NCBI RefSeq assembly: GCF_014844095.1
Contig: NZ_CP062163.1
Coordinates: forward strand, 2,885,501 to 2,949,500
Source of the DNA: Brevibacillus sp. JNUCC-41
GTDB taxonomy: Bacteria; Bacillota; Bacilli; Bacillales; DSM-1321
Reading direction: 5' to 3'
Length of the DNA: 64,000 nucleotides
Below, one piece after another: positions 53,406 to 61,191 of the stretch; position 1 is the stretch's first letter; each line of letters starts with the position of its first letter. The notes under the pieces are model-generated. The model ran no database searches and was not told the DNA's origin. It was given only the letters and a program-made list of their open reading frames with translations. The translations under genes and the position numbers were made by a program.

Positions 53406-54271
53406 TGGAATGCATATGGTTCGATGTGAACGATTACATGCTGGATATTATATTCCTTCAAAAGATTTTCTTCGATTTTAACCGTAATATCATGACCCTG
53501 AATGACGGTCAAAAGAGGATTAACATGAACGGTAGTTTCGAGCAGGATTTCACTTCCATGCATCCGGGCTTTAATTTCACTCATGTCTTTAACACCCTCT
53601 GTCAATATAATGGTTTGTCCGATCTTTTGCAGGAGCTGCTCGTCGAAACCATCAGTTAAAGAGATGGAGGCATCACGAAAGATGTCCCAGGCCGTTTTGC
53701 ATATGATGACCCCCACGACGGCTGCCGCTATCGCATCCAGCCAAGGGATTCCCATCTTAGTACCGATTATTCCGATGAATGCACCAACACTGACAAGGGC
53801 ATCGGAACGATTATCCTGGGCAACGGCATAGATGGAAGAGCTGTTGATCTTTTTACTTAATGATAAGTTATAACGGTAGATTCCGTACATGAAAATTGCA
53901 GAGAATAGAGCGACATAACCGGTCAGCATGCTGGGAACGGTTGTTGAATTTTGGTGAAAGAAGGATTCAATGGCACTGAATAATACCTGAAGGCCCACGG
54001 TGATCATGATGAAGGCAGCTACCAACGAGGCTACGGTTTCCGCCCGTAAATGACCATATGAATGATTATCATCAGGAGGTCTCTTTGAAATTTTCAAACC
54101 GATCAATACGGCTAAGGAAGCGATGATGTCGGTCGTATTATTTAAACCATCAGCCCAAAGCCCTTTAGAATCACCGAAATAACCAAATGACAATTTAAGA
54201 GCAGACAAGAATATGTAAGCGGCAATGCTTATGCAGGCGCCTTTTTCAGCTGAAATCGAATGTTTATCCAT
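53384..54271 (-). CDS. Cation diffusion facilitator, manganese-type (MneS/MntE-like)
   Basis: This 295-residue protein has six helices, with the metal site DGLNNTTDI in helix 2 and DNRSDALVS in helix 5. The Asn/Asp-xxx-Asp sites, rather than His-xxx-Asp, mark the Mn/Fe-exporting CDF branch (B. subtilis MneP/MneS). PPDDNHSYGHLRAET lies in the first loop. No histidine-rich tail is present, in contrast to the Zn-type CDF at 19.1 kb. The ATG at 54271 lies eight bases after GGGGAGGG. Confidence 0.88.
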   Translation of the reverse strand: MDKHSISAEKGACISIAAYIFLSALKLSFGYFGDSKGLWADGLNNTTDIIASLAVLIGLKISKRPPDDNHSYGHLRAETVASLVAAFIMITVGLQVLFSAIESFFHQNSTTVPSMLTGYVALFSAIFMYGIYRYNLSLSKKINSSSIYAVAQDNRSDALVSVGAFIGIIGTKMGIPWLDAIAAAVVGVIICKTAWDIFRDASISLTDGFDEQLLQKIGQTIILTEGVKDMSEIKARMHGSEILLETTVHVNPLLTVIQGHDITVKIEENLLKEYNIQHVIVHIEPYAFHKKGNRH

Positions 54272-54628
54272 GTCCATTCCCTCCCCGATGTAAATTAGGC
54301 TTAATAAATCAAACCTTTGTGAGTCTATAGATTTAGCCATCTAACTTGTGGTTAATGGCAGGTGTAAGGTCTGTAAAGAAGTTGGTTAAACAAAAGAATA
54401 TGCCCTAAAATGGGGATGACAAGTTGATGATATGTATATTTTCTTTAATTGTCATTTATAGAAACTAATACTATATTCTAACCGATGATCGAAAATTAAA
54501 TACTTCTGCAAGGGGAGCCAAAAAGGCTGAGTGGGACACTTGGTTACCGCTGTGTAGGATGGTTTTGGTCAGCAATTGGCGCCCCGGTGTTTTTTGCTAC
54601 AAATGTATGACTGAAAAAATCCTCTTAA
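54272..54628. other. Gene-free region between the CDF gene and uspA
   Basis: No coding frame with an RBS is seen on either strand. The only recognisable element is the TPP-riboswitch-like segment near 54505-54566, which is not followed by any thiamine gene. Confidence 0.5.
54505..54566 (+). promoter_or_regulatory. Degenerate TPP (thiamine) riboswitch without a gene
   Basis: AAGGGGAGCC, AAAAA and GGCTGAG reproduce the conserved 5' half of the THI box. TTGGTTACCGCTGTGTAGGATGG that follows is a degraded form of the usual 3' half (TCTGG-TAATACCAGCGTAGGAA). About 70 bases on lies only the uspA terminator, so it is probably a remnant. Confidence 0.5.
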
Positions 54629-54666
54629 CAAAAAGGCCGGATCCTATAAGGATCCGGCCTTTTTCA
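54629..54666. terminator. Strong terminator downstream of uspA
   Basis: AAAAAGGCCGGATCC-TATA-GGATCCGGCCTTTTT is a perfect hairpin with T-tracts in both directions. Confidence 0.9.
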
Positions 54667-54709
54667 GAGAATGCTCTACTCGAGCCATACAGTGCGAACC
54701 CGCTAATCT

Positions 54710-55234
54710 TCATTTTGCAATGAATACCGAACAAGGTGCGTTTTTCGCAATGGAACTACTTGTACTGCCAAGAAAGAATTTTTCCAAACCGCTTTTAGCG
54801 CTATTGCCGACAACGATAAGATCCGCTGAAGTTCTTGCTGCAAAGTCACATACGCTATCTGGGGCATATCCTTCCAATAGTTCGAATTTCCCCCTGACTT
54901 GACATTCACTTAACAATCTCAACGTATTACTTTCTGCGTTCTGAATACTATTCTCGACGGGGGAAGGGGTGTCATTTACCTTTTGAGGTCCTGGCTGATC
55001 GACTTCAATAACGGGATGTGTCTGGACTGGATCTACATAAAATCCGGCAGTAGGTACGAACCCCGGAGCCGAGGCGTCTCCCATGATACGCTGTTCAACC
55101 TTATCATTCAGGACATGAACTACGGTCAATTCGGCTTTTGGAAAGGCCTTTTTCAATGTTGCCCCATATTTTACGGCCCGCTTACTCTCTTCATTTCCAT
55201 CAAAAGCGACGACAATATGTTTTAAGTCTTTCAT
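54710..55234 (-). CDS. Universal stress protein UspA family
   Basis: This 174-residue protein has the Usp fold with VVAFDGNEESKRAV at the N-terminus and the ATP-binding pattern G-x2-G-x9-G-S/T in VVGNSAKSGLEKFFLGSTSSSI near the C-terminus. An insertion of about 45 residues (proline-rich, 50-95) makes it longer than the usual 140-150. I prefer the ATG at 55234, but the ATG three codons upstream (55243) is nearly as good relative to AAGGGGAGAG. A strong terminator follows. Confidence 0.88.
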   Translation of the reverse strand: MKDLKHIVVAFDGNEESKRAVKYGATLKKAFPKAELTVVHVLNDKVEQRIMGDASAPGFVPTAGFYVDPVQTHPVIEVDQPGPQKVNDTPSPVENSIQNAESNTLRLLSECQVRGKFELLEGYAPDSVCDFAARTSADLIVVGNSAKSGLEKFFLGSTSSSIAKNAPCSVFIAK

Positions 55235-55553
55235 TAATATCATCTCTCCCCTTTATAAGACCTTATAAGTGTTATACCCGCTTTTAAATGGCTTCACGCC
55301 TTTAATCGGTATATAGATTGCCTTTTAAGGGTAAAGGATAGATACGAGCATAGTTAAAATGGTAGGATGAAATCTGGTCCTTCATTTAGCTGGCATGCTC
55401 AGACGATGAAGGGATATCATCGGCAAGGATGCCGATTCGTGAGTATGTGCTACAAGAAAAGGGCGCCTTTTATTCAATCGGCGAGTTTTCTTTAATAAAA
55501 AGGGTAAAATATTTTTAATGAAACATGTCGAGATGGGAAAATGGGGGGGACAA
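55235..55553. other. Intergenic region between uspA and the class A PBP gene
   Basis: No gene is seen. A compound stem-loop (CTCAGACGA / TCGTGAG outside, ATCGGCA-AGGA-TGCCGAT inside) lies at about 55398-55444, of unknown role. The remainder should hold the promoters of the two divergent genes. Confidence 0.4.
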
Positions 55554-57551
55554 ATGAAAGGGCTAGTGAAATTAGGTCTAATTATAATATTGGCGGTTGT
55601 GGTTTTAGGCGCCGGTTCACTATTGTATTTCAAGCAGGGTGCAGATATAAGTCATCTTGAAAATAAACTTCAGCAACCGACAGGAATCTATGATCTGGAT
55701 GGGAATCTTGCCAGTACGATCACTGCGAATAAATCCGAAGGGGTTGCGATAGAAGAAATACCGGAACATATGAAACAAGCGGTGGTTTCCATTGAGGATC
55801 ACCGTTTTTATGAACATCACGGCATAGATTATCAAGGGATTATGCGGGCTTTGGTTAAAAATGCGAAGGCTGGAAGTGTTGTTGAAGGCGGGAGCACTCT
55901 CACCCAGCAGCTTGTGAAAATCACGATGCTGGAATCGAATCGGACATTGAAGAGGAAGATAGAAGAGTTTTTTCTAGCCCAGGAAGTTGAAAATCAATAT
56001 ACAAAAGATGAAATTCTGGAAATGTACCTGAATCAAGTTTATTTTGGCCATGGGGCATGGGGAATCAAAAAGGCCGCAAATATTTATTTTTCCAAAGAGG
56101 TCTCTGAATTGACCGTTGCCGAGGGAGCTTTACTGGCGGGTGTGATTAACTTGCCATCCAAACTTGATCCATACAAGAATTTAGACGGGGCAGTCAAGAG
56201 GCGTGATTTGGTTCTTTCGAGAATGGCGGAACATGGTTATTTGACGAAAGATGAAGAAGCAGCTGCAAAAAAAGATTCGGTGACACTTCTAATGGGGGAG
56301 AAGGAAACCGATCCATTAAGAGGTAAATATCCTTATTTTGTCGATCATGTTTTATCGGAAGCTTCGAGTAAATATGGTATTAAACTTGAGGATCTGCTAT
56401 CAAAGGGCTACAAAATTTACACGACACTGGACCAATCCATGCAGCAGTCTACAGAAACCGTTTATGCGAATGATGCCAATTTTCCAGTGGGAACGAGTGC
56501 AGATGAACTGGTTCAAAGCGGGTCTGTCCTCCTTGATCCTGAAACGGGAGGCATAAAGGCACTTGTCGGTGGGAGAGGTAAGCATCAATTCATGGGATAT
56601 AACCGGGCAACCCAGCTGACAAGATCTCCCGGTTCATCCATTAAACCGCTTGTCGTATACTTGCCAGCGGTTGAAGAGGGATACGACATCACCGCCCCTT
56701 TAAAGGATGAAAAAATGAGCTTCGGTGAATATGAGCCAACAAACCTTAGTGGTGAATATAAAGGAGAAGTGCCCATGTATGAAGCGGTGATGAATTCCTT
56801 GAATGTACCAACGGTTTGGCTATTGAATGAGATAGGCATCGATAAGGGGCTTGATTCACTTAAGCGGTTTGGAATTCCATATGAAAAAGATGATCGAAAC
56901 CTATCGATAGCTTTGGGGGGGATGAAAAAAGGTGTATCCCCGCTGCAGATGGCAGGAGCCTTTTCAGCTTTCGCCAACGGTGGGGAAAGAATGGAAACCC
57001 ATGCCATTATAAGAATAGAAAATGCCGATGGAAAAGAGGTAGCCGCCTGGAAAGAGAAAAGCACCAAAGTGACCTCTGAAGGCGCCGTCGACAAAATGAA
57101 TTCCATGCTGCTTGGAACAGTGGAATATGGCACAGCGAAAAACGCCGCTGTTTCCGGTTATGAAATAGCAGGTAAAACAGGTTCCACACAAGTTCCCATC
57201 GAAGGAATTTCAGGGGTCAAAGATCAATGGTTCATCGGTTATTCACCTTCGCTGGTCGGTGCTGTATGGGCTGGATATGATAAGACGGACGAAAAGCATT
57301 ATCTAACGACTCACAGCAGTCAGGGAAGTGCAATCATCTTTCAAAAAATAATGTCGCAAGCTTTACAGAATCAAACTGCCCAATCCTTTAAAGCTCAAGA
57401 TATCGGTCCGCTTATAGCTGAACAACAGGCACTTATAGCTGAGCAAAAGGCAAAAGAAGACGATGAGCAAAGGAGACAATATTGGATTGATAAAGGAAAT
57501 GAAATTCGGGAAGGTTTGAATAAATGGAGGGACTGGAAGTTGCCGTGGTGA
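55554..57551 (+). CDS. Class A penicillin-binding protein (glycosyltransferase/transpeptidase)
   Basis: This 665-residue bifunctional peptidoglycan synthase has an N-terminal membrane anchor (about residues 5-26) and a GT51 domain (catalytic Glu81 in EDHRFYEHHG, then GGSTLTQQL, RKIEEFFLAQ, YLNQVYFGHGAWG). The transpeptidase domain has Ser361-x-x-Lys364 in SPGSSIKPL, SLN and KTGST. It ends in an Ala/Glu/Gln-rich coiled tail. In Bacillus, PBPs of this size include PbpF and PbpG, which act in vegetative or spore wall synthesis. The ATG at 55554 follows a GGGGGG tract; the upstream in-frame ATG has no RBS. Confidence 0.92.
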   Translation: MKGLVKLGLIIILAVVVLGAGSLLYFKQGADISHLENKLQQPTGIYDLDGNLASTITANKSEGVAIEEIPEHMKQAVVSIEDHRFYEHHGIDYQGIMRALVKNAKAGSVVEGGSTLTQQLVKITMLESNRTLKRKIEEFFLAQEVENQYTKDEILEMYLNQVYFGHGAWGIKKAANIYFSKEVSELTVAEGALLAGVINLPSKLDPYKNLDGAVKRRDLVLSRMAEHGYLTKDEEAAAKKDSVTLLMGEKETDPLRGKYPYFVDHVLSEASSKYGIKLEDLLSKGYKIYTTLDQSMQQSTETVYANDANFPVGTSADELVQSGSVLLDPETGGIKALVGGRGKHQFMGYNRATQLTRSPGSSIKPLVVYLPAVEEGYDITAPLKDEKMSFGEYEPTNLSGEYKGEVPMYEAVMNSLNVPTVWLLNEIGIDKGLDSLKRFGIPYEKDDRNLSIALGGMKKGVSPLQMAGAFSAFANGGERMETHAIIRIENADGKEVAAWKEKSTKVTSEGAVDKMNSMLLGTVEYGTAKNAAVSGYEIAGKTGSTQVPIEGISGVKDQWFIGYSPSLVGAVWAGYDKTDEKHYLTTHSSQGSAIIFQKIMSQALQNQTAQSFKAQDIGPLIAEQQALIAEQKAKEDDEQRRQYWIDKGNEIREGLNKWRDWKLPW

Positions 57552-57598
57552 TCCCCAGGAAGGGGAGCATGAACAAGCTTTTGCTTAATTTAATCAAC

Positions 57599-57630
57599 AA
57601 AAAAGACTGTCAATAATTGACAGTCTTTCG
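57599..57630. terminator. Terminator after the PBP gene
   Basis: AAAAGACTGTCAA-TAA-TTGACAGTCTTT is a perfect hairpin; it also faces the leftward 22-codon gene. Confidence 0.85.
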
Positions 57631-57636
57631 TCATTC

Positions 57637-57705
57637 TTAAAAAATGAGATTTGCTATTATGCCGATTACGACGATTGCGCCTATCACCATTAGAATGGTT
57701 CGCAT
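57637..57705 (-). CDS. 22-residue hydrophobic micropeptide
   Basis: A leftward frame encodes MRTILMVIGAIVVIGIIAN followed by LIF: one basic residue and then a single transmembrane helix. AAGAGGGTG lies seven to eight bases before the ATG, and a strong terminator lies immediately downstream. Such micropeptides often associate with larger membrane proteins, but nothing identifies a partner here. It is just downstream of the HPr-like gene and may be co-transcribed with it. Confidence 0.5.
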   Translation of the reverse strand: MRTILMVIGAIVVIGIIANLIF

Positions 57706-57741
57706 TTCTATACACCCTCTTCATGACGTAGTTGGAATGAT

Positions 57742-58050
57742 TTAAATATTAACGGTTTGGTTCGATTGGAATCCAAATGAACTTTCATCATTTTCTTTAC
57801 AAATAGCCTGTACTTTTTCTAGCATGGCATGTACATTCTCGCCTTCAAGTATGACTTTCATGGTTGCACACTCTTGAAGAATGAGCACAAAGGATACGAA
57901 AGTCGAAAGTTTCTTGGCATCGACCAATTTATGGTTGCAGATAAAATATATATTCCCTTTAAATTCTTTTGTAACTTGATATAGGTTCATGATTTGTCGC
58001 ATGGATAATCTTTTATTTGTTTTAATATCAGAAGAAATCACTTTATTCAT
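57742..58050 (-). CDS. HPr-like protein lacking the phosphorylation sites
   Basis: This 102-residue protein has the length and strand-helix pattern of HPr/Crh: KGNIYFICNHKLVDAKKLST matches the HPr segment before and through Ser46, and ATMKVILEGENVHAMLEKV matches the last strand and helix. In this alignment His15 is replaced by Ser16 (RLSMRQ for xxHARP), while the arginine is kept, and Ser46 by Lys47. It cannot act as a PTS phosphocarrier or HPr kinase target. A regulatory decoy or new binding role is possible. AAAAGGAG precedes the ATG. Confidence 0.7.
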   Translation of the reverse strand: MNKVISSDIKTNKRLSMRQIMNLYQVTKEFKGNIYFICNHKLVDAKKLSTFVSFVLILQECATMKVILEGENVHAMLEKVQAICKENDESSFGFQSNQTVNI

Positions 58051-58240
58051 GTCGTTTAACTCCTTTTGTTTTTATACTTTTGGAAAAGCATAATCAAGAT
58101 GTCAGTTCAGCTACAACTTTTTAAAATGAACAATTATGTTTGTCTTTTTTATGTAATTGTTAGCGGGTCATATTGTATATTTACCCGAGTGAAAGATTTT
58201 GAAACCTATTTGAAAATTTCAATTGGAGGGGGAACGAACA

Positions 58241-59413
58241 TTGCTCACACTTATTAAAAATGGGGAGCTTTATGGTCCGGAATATATGGGCCAAAAAGAT
58301 ATCCTCTTGGTAGGAAAGCAAATTGGCTTCATTGAGGACAAGATTGAAAAACCTGCCAATTTCGTTGAAATGAAAGTGATTGATGCGAGTGGTCAAATTG
58401 TGGTTCCGGGTTTTATAGATGCTCACGTACATATTATCGGCGGAGGTGGGGAAGGGGGCTTTAAAACGAGGACACCAGAAATCCAATTAACTGATGCCAC
58501 TTTAGCGGGTATAACGACATTGGTAGGGGTCATAGGAACAGATGGAACGACAAGGACCATGCCAGCACTGCTTGCTAAAGCGAGAGCGCTTGAAGAAGAA
58601 GGAATTAGCTGCTTCGTTCAAACTGGTTCCTATCAAGTTCCAGTCAAGACGTTAACAGGTAAGATCGAAGATGATTTGATTCTTGTGGATAAAATTATCG
58701 GTGTTGGCGAAATAGCCATTGCCGATCATCGTTCTTCACAGCCGACTGCAGCTGAACTGGCTAAACTGGCCTCTCAGGCGCGCAATGGAGGCCTGTTGTC
58801 CGGGAAAAGCGGTATCGTCAACATTCATGTCGGCGACAGTTTAGATCATTTGCAGGTAATTGAGGAAGTTGTCGAGACAACGGAAATACCAATCACCCAG
58901 TTCTACCCTACACATATAAATCGAAATCCGCATTTATTCAATGCAGGTGTGGAATATGCAAAAAAAGGGGGTTATATCGATTTTACGACAAGTACGATCC
59001 AGAAGTTCCTTGAAGAAGGCGAGGTCAAAGCAAGTACAGCAATAAAAATGGCACTGGAAAAAGGCGTTGAAATCGGGCAGATCACCATAACTTCAGATGG
59101 ACAAGCCAGCCTGCCTGACTTCGATGGCAACGGTAACCTGCGTGGTTTGAACATTGGAACATGCATGTCCTTATATGATTGTGTTGCCGATGCGATCCTC
59201 GAGGATGGAGTGACAATTGCCGATGCCCTACGAGTTGTGACGGAAAATCCGGCAAAAATTTTAAAACTTTCTACAAAGGGGCAGCTTGCTGTAGGTAAGG
59301 ATGCCGATATCATCATGATGAAGAAAAAAACTTTAGAAATGAATAGTGTTATCGCGATGGGGCAGATCATGGTCAAAGATGGTCAAGCAGTCGTGAAAGG
59401 AACATTTGAATGA
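58241..59413 (+). CDS. iadA: Isoaspartyl dipeptidase (beta-aspartyl-peptidase)
   Basis: This 390-residue amidohydrolase equals E. coli IadA in length. It has the metal motif DAHVH (His62, His64), the EGGFKTRTPE substrate loop, HVGD and THINRN segments, and TSDGQASLPDFD with the catalytic aspartate. It cleaves beta-aspartyl dipeptides from damaged proteins. The lysine expected to be carboxylated before AxSDHRS appears as glutamate (Glu157 in GVGEIAIADHRS). A TTG start at 58241 follows GGAGGGGG. Confidence 0.92.
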   Translation: MLTLIKNGELYGPEYMGQKDILLVGKQIGFIEDKIEKPANFVEMKVIDASGQIVVPGFIDAHVHIIGGGGEGGFKTRTPEIQLTDATLAGITTLVGVIGTDGTTRTMPALLAKARALEEEGISCFVQTGSYQVPVKTLTGKIEDDLILVDKIIGVGEIAIADHRSSQPTAAELAKLASQARNGGLLSGKSGIVNIHVGDSLDHLQVIEEVVETTEIPITQFYPTHINRNPHLFNAGVEYAKKGGYIDFTTSTIQKFLEEGEVKASTAIKMALEKGVEIGQITITSDGQASLPDFDGNGNLRGLNIGTCMSLYDCVADAILEDGVTIADALRVVTENPAKILKLSTKGQLAVGKDADIIMMKKKTLEMNSVIAMGQIMVKDGQAVVKGTFE

Positions 59414-59520
59414 TAAATCTTTCTAATCTTGTTGGTAAGGTTTTCATTTTGGTTATGGCAGGAGTGATTTCCGGTGCTTGTAATACCCCCATCAATCATG
59501 AAATGCAAAAAGACCCGTAA
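59410..59520 (+). CDS. 36-residue lipoprotein-like peptide coupled to iadA
   Basis: The ATG overlaps the iadA stop (ATGA). The product has a short N-terminus with one lysine, a hydrophobic stretch (VFILVMAGVISGAC), which is a plausible signal peptide with lipobox SGAC at residues 21-24, and only 12 further residues. Processing would leave a lipid-anchored peptide of about 13 residues. I do not recognise it. Coupling and lipobox suggest a genuine small gene. Confidence 0.5.
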   Translation: MINLSNLVGKVFILVMAGVISGACNTPINHEMQKDP

Positions 59521-59535
59521 TTATATAATGGGTCT
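59511..59535 (+). terminator. Weak hairpin at the end of the lipopeptide gene
   Basis: AGACCC and GGGTCT flank GTAATTATATAAT; no T-tract follows. The same sequence recurs at 59705-59731 with a proper T-tract. Confidence 0.4.
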
Positions 59536-59619
59536 CAGTTTGTCTACAAAAAGGAGTTCGATTGATTAATCCCAAACCATTATTTTATAAGTAAACTTGG
59601 ATTTGAATGAAACCCTCAA

Positions 59620-59704
59620 TGGATTGAAGAAATTTGCGACACTCCTGCCGAATAACTGGCTAGCCGAGACCCCACAGACGCATGGCAGACAGGCGGCGGA
59701 GTCT
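59620..59704. repeat. Degenerate copy of a dispersed Bacillus-type repeat
   Basis: GCGACACTCCTGCCG, CCGAGACCCCACAGACGCAT and GGCGGAGTCTAAG resemble blocks of a repeat often seen in Bacillaceae intergenic regions (GCGACACTCCTGCGGGA, GAGACCCCACAGACGC, GAGGAGGCTC). Here the blocks are shortened and mutated. No coding function is apparent. Confidence 0.45.
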
Positions 59705-59738
59705 AAGACCCATTTATTATATAATGGGTCTTTTTTTG
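59704..59738 (+). terminator. Intrinsic terminator before the 2-oxoacid dehydrogenase operon
   Basis: AAGACCCATT and AATGGGTCTT pair across TATTATAT and are followed by TTTTTTTG. Confidence 0.8.
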
Positions 59739-60078
59739 TGCTGGAGACTTTTTGGATAGGTCTTGAATCGATCGAGCATATGAACAACTTGTAGATAATC
59801 AATATGAAATTTTCCCATTAAAGGTTCTCATTTTCAAAATGAAGGTATGTTATCAGAAAACATATTCTAAATAAAGGTAAAACGGGAAAAATTCATTCTA
59901 TTTAACATATTATTAAAAACATGGATGTATTATCCTTTTATATAAGGAAATGTAGTTTATGAAACAGCATTTAATTACAGACATAAAGACCAATAGATAC
60001 ATTTTGGGCTGTTATTTCATGACTGTTCAAAACCTTGGTAAGTTTGCGAAACAAATCTATCTTAAGGGGAGAAATGAA

Positions 60079-61191
60079 ATGGAAAAGACGGGAAACCCAA
60101 TAATGAAAGCGTATTCAAATGAAGTTGAGCCGGAAATATTTCGCGTATTGACTCCTGATGGCGAAATCATTGAAACGATTGATGGAAAAATCGATAAATC
60201 ACTTATGTTAAAGATGTATGAGAGCATGCTCCTGCTCAGAACGTTTGACCGAAAATCCGTTAATCTCCAGCGCCAAGGCAGGATTGGAACTTATGCACCT
60301 TTTGAAGGACAGGAAGCATCCCAGGTAGGAAGCGCCTTAGCGTTGTCGGCAGGGGATTGGATGTTTCCCACATACCGTGACCATGGAGCGGCAATTATTC
60401 ATGGGCAGGAATTATACCGTGTTTTCCTATACTGGATGGCGCATTTTGATGGCTCAATTTGTCCTGAAGGAAAAAGGATATTGCCTCCAAGCGTTCCGAT
60501 TGCCACTCAAATGGTTCATGCCGTTGGAACGGCTTGGGCAAGTAAGATTAGAGGCGAAAAGAATGTTAGCATTGCTTATTTTGGTGATGGAGCAACTTCT
60601 GAAGGGGACTTTCATGAGGCACTGAATTTTGCTGGCGTTTATAAAACCCCAACAATCTTCTTCTGCCAAAATAATGGCTACGCGATCAGTGTCCCTTTTG
60701 AAAAGCAATCGGCATCCAAAACAATATCCCAGCGGGCTGCCGCTTATGACATCCATGGGGTTCGAGTGGATGGAAATGATATTTTCGCAGTATGGCTGAC
60801 TGTAAAGCAGGCTGTCGAAAGAGCGCTTAATGGGGAAGGACCTACATTAATCGAAGCCATCACCTTTCGTTATGGCGCTCATACTACTGCAGACAATCCG
60901 AACATATATCGCGATCAGGACGAAATTTCAACGTTCTGGAGGGAAAACCGGGATCCCATTACACGTCTTAGAAAGTATTTGAATAAAGAGGGTCACTGGA
61001 ATGAAGAGCAGGAGGAATTGGCGTTAAAAAAATTCAACGAACTGATTGATGCTCACCTTCAAAAAGCCGAAGGGTATCCAAAATCCGACCCGCTCGAAAT
61101 GTTTAACCATGTATATGCCGAGGAGTCATGGCATTTAAAGGAACAGAAGCAGGAATTGAACCAAATCTTAAGGAAAGGCGGGAAGAAATAA
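60079..61191 (+). CDS. pdhA: 2-oxoacid (pyruvate-type) dehydrogenase E1 alpha subunit
   Basis: This 370-residue thiamine-diphosphate enzyme subunit has the cofactor motif GDGATSEGDFHEALNFAG...NNGYAIS near residues 170-205 and an RYGAHTTADNP loop with phosphorylation-loop-like geometry. It is close to PdhA and could decarboxylate pyruvate or a branched-chain 2-oxoacid. The ATG at 60079 follows AAGGGGAG; an in-frame extension upstream has no RBS. It opens a four-gene operon with E1beta, E2 and E3. Being preceded by iadA rather than def-type genes, it may be a second copy of the complex. Confidence 0.9.
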   Translation: MEKTGNPIMKAYSNEVEPEIFRVLTPDGEIIETIDGKIDKSLMLKMYESMLLLRTFDRKSVNLQRQGRIGTYAPFEGQEASQVGSALALSAGDWMFPTYRDHGAAIIHGQELYRVFLYWMAHFDGSICPEGKRILPPSVPIATQMVHAVGTAWASKIRGEKNVSIAYFGDGATSEGDFHEALNFAGVYKTPTIFFCQNNGYAISVPFEKQSASKTISQRAAAYDIHGVRVDGNDIFAVWLTVKQAVERALNGEGPTLIEAITFRYGAHTTADNPNIYRDQDEISTFWRENRDPITRLRKYLNKEGHWNEEQEELALKKFNELIDAHLQKAEGYPKSDPLEMFNHVYAEESWHLKEQKQELNQILRKGGKK

